NCBI RefSeq assembly: GCF_003672135.1
Contig: NC_039513.1
Span: 2,542,833 to 2,606,832, forward strand
DNA length: 64,000 nt
Direction: 5' to 3'
From: Ooceraea biroi
Taxonomy: Eukaryota; Arthropoda; Insecta; Hymenoptera; Formicidae
In this document: one piece after another, positions 51,341 through 58,781 of the stretch
How the letters are laid out: every line of letters begins with the position of its first letter
How positions within the stretch are numbered: the stretch's first letter is position 1
The notes under the pieces: generated by a model
What the model saw: only the letters and a program-made list of their open reading frames with translations
Databases searched by the model: none
What the model was told of the DNA's origin: nothing
Made by a program: the position numbers and the translations under genes

Positions 51341-51455
51341 CTGCAATGTAGGGAATATTTCCGACTAGATTCAAAACAAGAAGTATAAAGTTTACAAAAA
51401 GAGTAAAGCGTTGGGTGCAATTTATATCCATCCTTAAATAGATCCTTCAACTTAC

Positions 51456-51953
51456 CTAGGTCAATACTTATTTCGTTTAGAACTTGTATTCAATTTAATC
51501 TTCTTAAAATGTCTCTCAGAGAGTAATTTACGATAGTTGATTGAGTAGTAGTCATTGATCTAGTGTATCGAAATGTTTCCTCGCAAGGCTGACTAGAATA
51601 GAGCCAGGGTAATAGTTCACAACTACTTTGACGATTTTTTTCTATCATTACAAGAAGTGAGTGTCCGTTTAGCTCAATGCAATAGTATGCGTTCAGAGTT
51701 ATAAAATTTTTTGTTAAGCTAAACTTATTTTCTTTCAACCATTGCCTCCAACATCTAAGAAAGAATATGGTATACCATAAATAGTATACTCTGTCACAGA
51801 CATCTAAACTTTTATCCAAAAAAGCCTTTATTGTGTATCTAACTAGCATTAAGTACTGTCTTGTGGCTTTAGATCCTGGTTGATCTTTTAAGAGTGATAT
51901 TAAATTTTCTGAACTTAATTTATCAATAGATTTGAAGTTCATTTTATCAGAAC
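51456..51953 (-). pseudogene. Transposase-like gene, penultimate exon
   Basis: On the minus strand an acceptor (GTTTATAG) precedes 51,953 and a strong donor (CTAG then GTAAGT) follows 51,456. The translation has a helical region with TIFFLRCWRQWL, then ELNGHSLLVMIE, SSQPCEETFRYTRSMTTTQST and DILRRLN. The CEETFR...RS block resembles the C-terminal, partly helical end of RNase-H-like transposases, where a glutamate completes the catalytic triad; which acid is catalytic here is inference. A TGA stop at about 51,490 interrupts the frame shortly before the donor. The downstream residues keep the same phase as the next exon, so this looks like a recent nonsense change. Confidence 0.62.
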
Positions 51954-52115
51954 CTATAAACAATACCAAAAAATTAAATCAAGAATAAAATCAATCAAGA
52001 ATAAAATAAATAAAAAAACGACTTACTTTCTAAATATGACTTGTGCAGCAAAATTTAATGTCTCTGTAAAACATATAGAATTTCTTATGGAGACAGTCTC
52101 TATAGATAAACAAAT

Positions 52116-52548
52116 GTTTACAACTTACTTTGCTTTTAATAAGACATAATTTTATAATGTTTAGAAATTATTAATTCTGTTATAGATTAATTTTAATGTA
52201 AATGAACCCATCGTATTTCAAGATACAGTTCATATTGCAACGAAACTCAAAACAAGATTTTTAAAACCAAATGTATTGTTGCCAATGGGAAAATTTAATG
52301 TCTCTGTAAAACATATAGAATTTCTTATGGAGACAGTCTCTATAGATAAACATTTGTTTATTATATTAAATTTTCCCATTGGCAACAATACATTTGGTTT
52401 TAAAAATCTTGTTTTGAGTTTCGTTGCAATATGAACTGTATCTTGAAATACGATGGGTTCATTTACATTAAAATTAATCTATAACAGAATTAATAATTTC
52501 TAAACATTATAAAATTATGTCTTATTAAAAGCAAAGTAAGTTGTAAAC
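52116..52548. repeat. Perfect 184-bp inverted duplication with 65-bp loop
   Basis: The arms 52,116-52,299 and 52,365-52,548 are exact reverse complements without gaps as far as I can compare by eye. The loop 52,300-52,364 repeats, in direct orientation, the sequence just left of the first arm: 52,050-52,112 equals 52,290-52,352. The structure lies inside the transposase gene and contains an intron/exon fragment of it, so it arose after the element was assembled. It is either a template-switch or fold-back event or a sequence-assembly artefact. Confidence 0.92.
52365..52478 (-). pseudogene. Candidate middle exon of the transposase-like gene, inside the inverted duplication
   Basis: On the minus strand a good acceptor, CTGTTATAG, precedes 52,478. 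The frame that follows contains VFQDTVHIATKLKTRFLK and LLPMG, a block that fits the central part of the same transposase family. A second, inverted copy of the same exon lies in the left arm (about 52,186-52,299). The exact 3' end and phase cannot be fixed because the duplication has rearranged the sequence downstream. Confidence 0.5.
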
Positions 52549-52552
52549 GTAC

Positions 52553-54770
52553 CTTGAAATAAGGGCTATACGGATTTTCTTTATTGGACGGAAGCTGAGC
52601 CCATATTCTCATGGCCTTCAAACATCGAGTATCTCCATCTGATGAATATCCAACTATTTCAATATCATTTTCTTCTGCTAGTTTTCTAATAAATTTCCAC
52701 CTTTTCGTTACTGTCTCACTATTGCCAGTGTTGTCGCTTCCAAAAATAGCTAGCACAAATGGTGGAGACTTAAAGTCTATTAAAGGTTGTGCCATAAAGA
52801 TGTAAACATTTTTAGCAGCCACGCCTTCATTGAATGCAGTTTCCATATCTTTCAAATTGTTCACCACAAACTTATTGCTTTCCGGAAAACCAGATTTTTT
52901 ACAAATAGGAAGAACAAATTCTATCAATTTATTAGATGTAGAGTCATATTCTATTCTTTGTAAAATAGATGTTTGATCTTCACTTATAAAGACTTTCATG
53001 GGGAAATTTCTTTTTTCCAAAAATGTTTTTAGTTTGTCCATACGAACTTCTCCCTCGATAATTCTTAATTTAGAGGTTTCATTGTTTAGTGAACGATTCA
53101 AAGTAGTGATTGACGGAAAAATATTTAAAAAATTTTTTTGTAAAACTTCATAAGTCATTGGTCCTCCGATTAAGAAGATATACAAACTAAATACTTTTAA
53201 AGGATTCAAAAATCTATTCAAGTTCTGCTTTTTAGTCATATTTTTGGTCGCAGTCTCATATAACAACTTCATTATGTAGTTGACATCCTTATTACATGAG
53301 GCAACAAGTTCACTACTACAAAAGGTTTGTTTGAGTTCCTTCGAGTTTTCAATTGCTTTAGAAACTTTTTGAATAATTTCGTAAAAATCAGTAATTTTTG
53401 ATTGAGTGGTATCAAAAACTTGACGCTGTCTGAATAGCCTTTCTCTCCTAGAATATTTATCGCTTTTCCATTTAGATTTCTAAGGCTCTGAACTAACTGC
53501 AAAACTACTGGCCTCGTCAGCAGTTTTGCGTTGAACAAAAAAAGCATCTTCAGTAACATCTCTAATTATAATCGGAACTTCTTGAATAGTTGTTTTATTG
53601 ATATCATTTGGAGGATCAGCAAACTCATTAGGAAAAGATTTGGAAAAAGATGATTCTTCTGGTACATAGAAACTTGTACTTGCAACATTTGTCCTGTCAT
53701 TTATATATAAGATATTACTACCACTATTTGTACTAGACTCAGCAGTTGAGCCTTGAGTTAGGTCAATCAAAATATTACTACTACTTATAGATCCAGTTTC
53801 GGCATCTGTTTGGGTTAAAGTGATTAAAGTATTACTATCACTTGTGTTAGGATTACAATTAGTAGATTCTGTTTGCAGTTTTGACTGAAGGAAACTCAAA
53901 ATAGAAGTATTCTTTACTTGATTTTTAATTTTTTTTAAATTATTGTTGATTTGGTTGTTGGCCTCTGCACTTCTTCTTTTATTTTTGCTGTTAAAATGAC
54001 TGACAAAAATGTGCATTAAAATTTGACAAAACCCGTTTACTACCGTATTTTGTACTCACGCAATACACTTTAGATTTTTTTGTCACAGTATAAGCAACTT
54101 ATTTCAACAGTGGTGTCCGATATAACTGTAAAATTGATTTTTATAATTTCTGTGTCCATTTTTTCAAATAGATCTTTCAAACGCTCTATTTCTATTTCCG
54201 CTAATCGTTTTTCCTTAAGTTCTATTTCACAAAAAGATTTAATGTATTTTACTGCCAGTTTTTTAATGTGCTCTAGACAAGATTCTTTTAGTGACTTCTT
54301 ATCTGAATTCCTTTTCCTGTTTGTATCAATTGAATTTGTTTGTTTGTTTATATCGAGCTCATTTGTTGAACAATTTGATGTATTCGATGTATTTGATGTA
54401 TGTAAGGATGTATTCGCTAAAGTAGCTCTTTTTTGTATGGTTTTCTCAAGTTTCTCCGTTTGTTCTTTGTTATGATTTGCCAATGCTTCCAACAACACTA
54501 AATGTCCCATTGGAATTTTAAAAATATCTGGATTATTAGCATAAATTCCATAAAATAATTCTTTCTGATCTTGATGAATAAGTTTTTGCAAATCTGATCT
54601 TGCAAAGGTTTCCAACTGGTTCACTTTTGTTTCAAAACCAAAGGATAGTGAAGCCAATGAAATTAAATTGTCATAACCAGCAGCATTTAACAAATGTATT
54701 AAGTATTTTGGAAACTTGCAAGGAAGTTTATCAAGAATTTCTGTTATCTCATCTCCAGTTTTTAGAAAAT
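52553..54770 (-). pseudogene. Transposase-like gene, N-terminal zinc-finger region and catalytic core
   Basis: A plausible acceptor (TTGTTGTAG) lies just before 54,770 and a donor (AAG then GTACGT) after 52,553. The order is a helical N-terminal segment (LNAAGYDNLISLASLSFGF), a Thr/Asn-rich linker with a Lys-rich patch, a CLYC pair followed downstream by HFVSHF-type histidines (probable BED- or C2H2-like finger, with the His pair in another frame), a Ser/Thr-rich linker, then the core. The core has VFISEDQTSILQRIEYDS, a FGSDN motif and GYSSDGDTRCLKAM, which look like the acidic positions of an RNase-H-like fold. Breaks are a frameshift near 54,070 in an A-rich run (or a tiny intron with GTGAGT as donor) and an in-frame TAG at 53,480-53,482, after which the frame stays open for more than 300 codons. 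No upstream first exon was identified. Confidence 0.65.
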
Positions 54771-55619
54771 CTACAACAAATTATTATTTTTATAAAACCA
54801 CATACATTTTTACATTATTATCTTTAAACAATACATAATGAAATTTTACATATCTATTATGGCACTAAATTTTGTTTATGTTAGATAGAATTAAAGTACA
54901 GCGAAATCAGTGAATGTATATATTTACTAATCAAAACATGGACGTAGGATAAGATATTTTCTTGGACGAGGGGAGTGAAGCCTGAGAAGTGAGGAGAAAA
55001 TTCATTGCATCCATCTTGTTTGAGCAGATTTTGCGTATATATAACACACGATATATTCCTGGATATATTTATTTTCCTGTCTCGTTAACATGATTTTAAC
55101 CGAGTTATCACTGTAATTTAAGGTTATGTATTCCGTTAGTAAATATGTAATCTTATCATGTGATTAACTGTTACTATCTTGATTGATTATATTTTTCCTT
55201 TTCTCTTTGGCTTCAACCCTGCGGAAATATGCAGTTATTCGCCCATGAGTTAAAGCATACACATACTACGGACCTAGAATAACCTATTTAACCTTAAACA
55301 ATATTTAAATTAATGCATTGCGTTATTATTTTAGGTTCGTATTATGTGTTTGCTTTGACTAGTAAATGTATACATTCATGGAGATCACCTTTTTTACTAT
55401 GACATTTATACTATATAAGCGTAAAATATGGTTAAATATTAAAATAATATCTGATTATTTACCCATTTTGACAAAGAACACCAAACTCTTACTACTGATC
55501 TTACTACTGAAACTGAACTGAACTCACTTATTTGAACTCAATTTATCAAGAAATTAAGCACAGTTGCAAACTGTAGTAAGCACAGAAATGATAGTGAGGA
55601 TATTTTCGTGCTTGTTTAG
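54771..55619. other. 5' flank of the transposase-like gene within the transposon
   Basis: AT-rich sequence without a clear coding exon. For a minus-strand gene, this is where the promoter and a short first exon would lie. I see no unambiguous TATA box or start codon joined to a donor site. Confidence 0.4.
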
Positions 55620-55810
55620 CTATTTCTGTTGTATTGCTTATTTATTTCCTGTGTATTTCCTCTATTGCTGCTTTATTATACACTATTATTTTTTATTTCC
55701 GTCTATTGCCTACTATTGCTTTATTGCCCAATATTGTCGCTTATTTCCCAATATTGTGTAGTTATTTCCTTGTTATTGTTATGTATTGCTCAAAATTTGT
55801 ACACTTATTG
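55620..55810. promoter_or_regulatory. Right subterminal repeat cluster of the transposon
   Basis: TATTGC, TATTGCC, TATTTCC and CAATATTG recur at least a dozen times. They are in the same strand orientation as the left cluster, although the terminal repeats are inverted. Confidence 0.55.
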
Positions 55811-55813
55811 CCG

Positions 55814-55831
55814 AGTGCGGTAGACCCCTTG
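55814..55831 (-). repeat. Right terminal inverted repeat
   Basis: An exact 18-base complement of 49,913-49,930. Confidence 0.92.
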
Positions 55832-55839
55832 TGTAAAAC
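55832..55839. repeat. Right target-site duplication TGTAAAAC
   Basis: Matches 49,905-49,912 exactly. Confidence 0.9.
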
Positions 55840-55894
55840 ATTCCAGCGGATAAGCTAAATTGAGTGCAAATTTCAAACCTTATCGTAATCTGCG

Positions 55895-55950
55895 TGGTTC
55901 AGGTGATTGAGTGAGTGGTTATAAGGGTGACCCGCCCCTGGTTCGATCCT
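55895..55950 (+). other. tRNA-like pol III promoter boxes (A and B box)
   Basis: TGGTTCAGGTG (55,895-55,905) fits the A-box consensus and GGTTCGATCCT (55,940-55,950) fits the B box. They start 45 bases apart, as in tRNA genes. The acceptor and T-stem partners do not pair well, so this is not an intact tRNA. A tRNA-derived SINE head or a chance match are the alternatives. Confidence 0.3.
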
Positions 55951-56199
55951 GACATAGGTAAGTCATTTTTACATTATATCTTATCGTCTAGACGTTTATC
56001 GCGATTGGTGCCGGACCTAGAATGGCATCTTAACGTACTCGATAGCACGAAAACCATTTTTTATCTAAATCCTAAACTTTCTTTCTATCGGAAAATACAA
56101 AGGCGATATAGACTCGCTTGCTGTTGGAAGTTTATTACCTGGGATCCCAAATATTAACAACAAATCCTCTCCTCACCAAGTTCCTTCTCCCACAAATTT

Positions 56200-56383
56200 T
56201 GAAACCAATCACTTTTCGCGCAAAGTCTCCACCCTTGCCTCTAGCAAATCGCTAGCCCTACTCTTATTTTTTCCCCCATCATCCTAAAATTAGCTTCCTT
56301 CTTCCAAGATATTTCCAAAACGAGCATTCCGAATTTAGAAGCTTGAGAAAGAAGTTCTGTATAAATCGCAGAGTGATAAAGTG
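56200..56383 (+). promoter_or_regulatory. Leader cassette A upstream of the zinc protein gene
   Basis: The segment from CTTCCAAGATATTTCC through GAAGTTCTGTATAAATC to GTGATAAAGTG closely parallels the sequence before the polymerase gene (57,446-57,530). Upstream it also shares an AATCAC/ATCGC...GTCTCCACC block with cassette B. CTGTATAAAT could serve as a TATA box just before the ATG at 56,393. Confidence 0.55.
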
Positions 56384-56392
56384 TTTGAAGAA

Positions 56393-57015
56393 ATGGCACG
56401 ACCTCGAAGGAATTTCAACCTCGATTTTGATTTTGATGATGACGACGACATCGATATGGAGAACCGGGCCGCCCGCGATCGTCTTTTAATGGACAGCGAT
56501 GAGGAAAGCGTTACATCAGATGAGAGTGGGTGCATTAGCGATAGCAGTCACGTACAGTCCATCACCAGAGAAGTGTCAGATGTCCAAAGAGAGGCCCTTT
56601 CTCCACGAACCATCATATGTGCAATATATTGTCACTATACATCATAATATAGATAATGCTCACTTATGCATGTCGTGTGCGATCAATCCAAGAGAAGTAA
56701 ACCCAGGATCTCCAGTGTATGTTATGCGAGTACATGAAGTAGACACCTGGGATGGAATACGCGGTCTCTGGTGCATATCTTGCAGAGCTACACTATATAT
56801 GATTTTCTCACGCTACATGTGTCCAATATGCACGTAGTAAAACATTGCACGTTACCCTGTACCATCATGTAAGTATAATTAATGTAATATTAAGTAAAAT
56901 TGCATATTACGAAAAAGTCGATCTTAGTCTTCAATTTATAATATTTATTTTACAGAAGGATTGCCGCCGCAGTTCTCCTCCGCCACAGGTCACCAACAAA
57001 GAAGATGAAGATTAA
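56393..57015 (+). pseudogene. Small acidic CxxC zinc-binding protein gene, frameshifted, possibly two exons
   Basis: The ATG at 56,393 opens a frame with a basic start (MARPRRNFN) and a run of Asp residues (FDFDDDDDID). That frame then leaves the apparent coding phase. A second frame from about 56,590 carries three CxxC pairs (CMSC, CISC and CPIC) with GIRGLWCISCRATLY, a likely zinc-ribbon or treble-clef arrangement, and stops at 56,837. A frameshift between the frames is the simplest reading. A donor (CATCATGTAAGT, near 56,870) and an acceptor (TTTTACAG, ending at 56,955) would add a short exon with an acidic tail ending at a TAA at 57,015. AATAAA follows at 57,063. I do not recognise the family. 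Confidence 0.5.
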
Positions 57016-57072
57016 TATAAAAAATATAAAAAAACATTCAAAATATATACAGATGTGATAAAAATAAAAGAA

Positions 57073-57094
57073 CATATATATATATATATATATA
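57073..57094. repeat. (AT)n microsatellite
   Basis: Twenty-two bases of alternating A and T, 3' of the zinc protein gene. Confidence 0.9.
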
Positions 57095-57269
57095 AATTAA
57101 CAATTTTATTCCTCATCGCCTCTTCCGTTCCTTTGTATGATTTCAAGAACTTAATTTTGCACCTTGCTATACTCATGATCGTGATTTCATACGTATAAAG
57201 TTAAACTATTATATTCAACAATAGTTAGTTCGATAACAAAACTGTAATTTAAAAACTTTTTCTCTCATT

Positions 57270-57440
57270 TTTCACATAATCTCCACCCACGTCACCTCTA
57301 GCCGATCGCTTTACGCGATGTCTCCCCTCCACCATCCGAAAACTCAAATTTGAAACTAATCTCTTTGCCGCGCCCCCACCCACGCCTCCAACCAATCGCT
57401 TTACGCGATGTCTCCATCCATAAAATTCTAAATTTGCGGT
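57270..57440. repeat. Two tandem leader repeats upstream of the polymerase gene
   Basis: ATCTCCACCCACG...CGATCGCTTTACGCGATGTCTCC (from about 57,278) recurs as CCCCCACCCACG...CAATCGCTTTACGCGATGTCTCC (to about 57,416). TCGCTTTACGCGATGTCTCC is exact in both. A degenerate third copy lies in cassette A at about 56,205-56,260. Confidence 0.75.
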
Positions 57441-57445
57441 AAACT

Positions 57446-57530
57446 CCTCCTCCCAAGACATTTCCCTAATATAAAAGAATAAGGACTTCGAGTAAAGTTC
57501 TTTGTATGAAAAAATCTGCGTGAAAAGTGG
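57446..57530 (+). promoter_or_regulatory. Leader cassette B upstream of the polymerase gene
   Basis: TCCCAAGACATTTCCC, CTTCGAGTAAAGTTCTTTGTATGAA and CTGCGTGAAAAGTGG match cassette A in order and spacing. TAATATAAAAG at about 57,468 is a possible TATA box. Confidence 0.55.
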
Positions 57531-57550
57531 TGTCTAAATAGCGTCTCAAA

Positions 57551-58661
57551 GTGGAACTCTATCAAATCGAAGATGTTGTGGCAGAATCATCGCGAGTGAC
57601 AACGTTCGGCGAATATTTCACATGGGTGCAGCGATATGATGAGTGCATCGAAAAATTAAAGAAACAATGTCGTGCTAAGCGTCCACGGCTATCTCTAGGA
57701 CGCAATCACTCGTTAGTGGCTCGAATCGCGCAGCTCGAGGGATTGAAGAAGGAATTGGAAACACGTTTTATATATGTCGGTGGCGGTAACCACACACAGC
57801 CTTCCAACACAAAACTCTCTTGGCGAGAGATTGATACCGCGTTCAAAAACCGTGTCCTGACCGGTGCGGTGATCAACGTGGATTACATCGACCCGCGACG
57901 ATTCTTGGAGGACGCTCGTGATGTAGTGCTAGAGCATGTGCGCAACGCTATTGATAGACACAACAGCGTAAAAGTGAACACCATGTTCAATGGGGAGTTC
58001 GTGGCGGGTGAGAAGACCGCCAATAAAAGTATAAACACGAGAAATAGTGAACTCTTTAAGACATCGGATTTGCAAGAGTGGTTCACGCAATACGTGATCG
58101 AACCCACCCTGGCGTCTCTCGAGGAGTTCCAGGAGCGCGATAGCGGGTGGGCATTGTCGCGTATATTGAACTTGACCATCAACGTGAACAGACACAATCC
58201 GATTCACGCTGGATGTCACATTAAATTACCGGAGAAGATAAAGCTGAAGAAGGCTGTGGTGAACGTGCAATCGATGGACAATGCATGTTTCGCGTGGGCG
58301 GTGGTCGCCGCTCTTCATCCTGCGGAAGAACACGTAGATAGACCATCTTCCTATTCGCATTATACAACGGTGTTGAATCTCAAGGGCATAGAGTTTCCAG
58401 TATCGCTGAAGCAAATACAAAAATTCGAGCTTCTGAACGACATCTCGGTAAACGTACATGCCATCCAGGAGAAGAAGAAGGAAGAGAAAAAACAATCGTA
58501 CCGATACGACTCGCCGATGAGAAGAAGTGCAAGCATGTGAACCTGCTGTACATGCAGGATCCGCAGGACAACGTGGGACATTTCGCATGCATCAAGAATC
58601 TGTCTCGGCTGATGAGCTCACAACTTAGCAGCAATAAACGAAAAAAATACATTTGTAATCG
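57551..58661 (+). pseudogene. Polinton-type DNA polymerase gene, first exon (N-terminal region)
   Basis: The frame opens at GTG 57,551, with a stop 12 bases upstream and no ATG, so the true start is mutated or lies in an upstream exon (AAATAG at 57,541 could act as an acceptor). The N-terminal 330 residues include a helical, basic start region (KKQCRAKRPRLSLGR) and later NRHNPIHAGCHIKLP and SMDNACFAWAVVAAL, the latter with a Cys and a distant His that could suggest a cysteine-peptidase-like fold (inference). A one-base frameshift in the A-run at 58,487-58,492 ends the first frame at 58,540. The collinear frame then continues through VNLLYMQDPQDNVGHFA to a consensus donor GTAAGT at 58,662. The family is the polymerase found in hymenopteran Polinton-like elements, by recognition. 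Confidence 0.75.
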
Positions 58662-58683
58662 GTAAGTAGCGTTATTATTATAC

Positions 58684-58727
<44 letters not shown>

Positions 58728-58781
58728 AAAACCTATACATTGCTAGAATAAATTAAGTAACAAATCCTTCCATTCTTGCAG
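58662..58781 (+). other. Intron of the polymerase gene, with (TA)n tract
   Basis: A GTAAGT donor and a TTCTTGCAG acceptor delimit 120 bases. Codon phase is kept across the join, inside a Cys/His finger. The intron contains a (TA)n microsatellite at 58,687-58,725. Confidence 0.75.
58687..58725. repeat. (TA)n microsatellite
   Basis: About 39 bases of pure TA repeats within the polymerase intron. Confidence 0.95.

Larger units (their letters stand above)
49913..55831 (-). mobile_element. Complete 5.9-kb DNA transposon, superfamily not assigned
   Basis: The ends are a perfect 18-bp inverted repeat, CAAGGGGTCTACCGCACT, flanked by the 8-bp direct repeat TGTAAAAC. Both subterminal regions (49,945-50,110 and 55,620-55,810) are packed with TATTGCC, TATTTCC and CAATATTG words. 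The interior carries a single multi-exon transposase-like gene on the minus strand plus an inverted duplication at 52,116-52,548. An 8-bp duplication is typical of hAT, P and a few smaller superfamilies, and a terminus beginning CA fits P and hAT. The protein motifs resemble an uncharacterised metazoan transposase-like family that I recognise but cannot name. The element is structurally complete, but its gene is broken. Confidence 0.88.

Noticed and set aside
54080..54475. 131-codon plus-strand frame inside the transposon
   Set aside because: It is the antisense shadow of the minus-strand transposase-like exon.
57883..58652. Minus-strand frames of 90-120 codons opposite the polymerase
   Set aside because: They are antisense shadows of the polymerase exon, which shows recognisable motifs on the plus strand.
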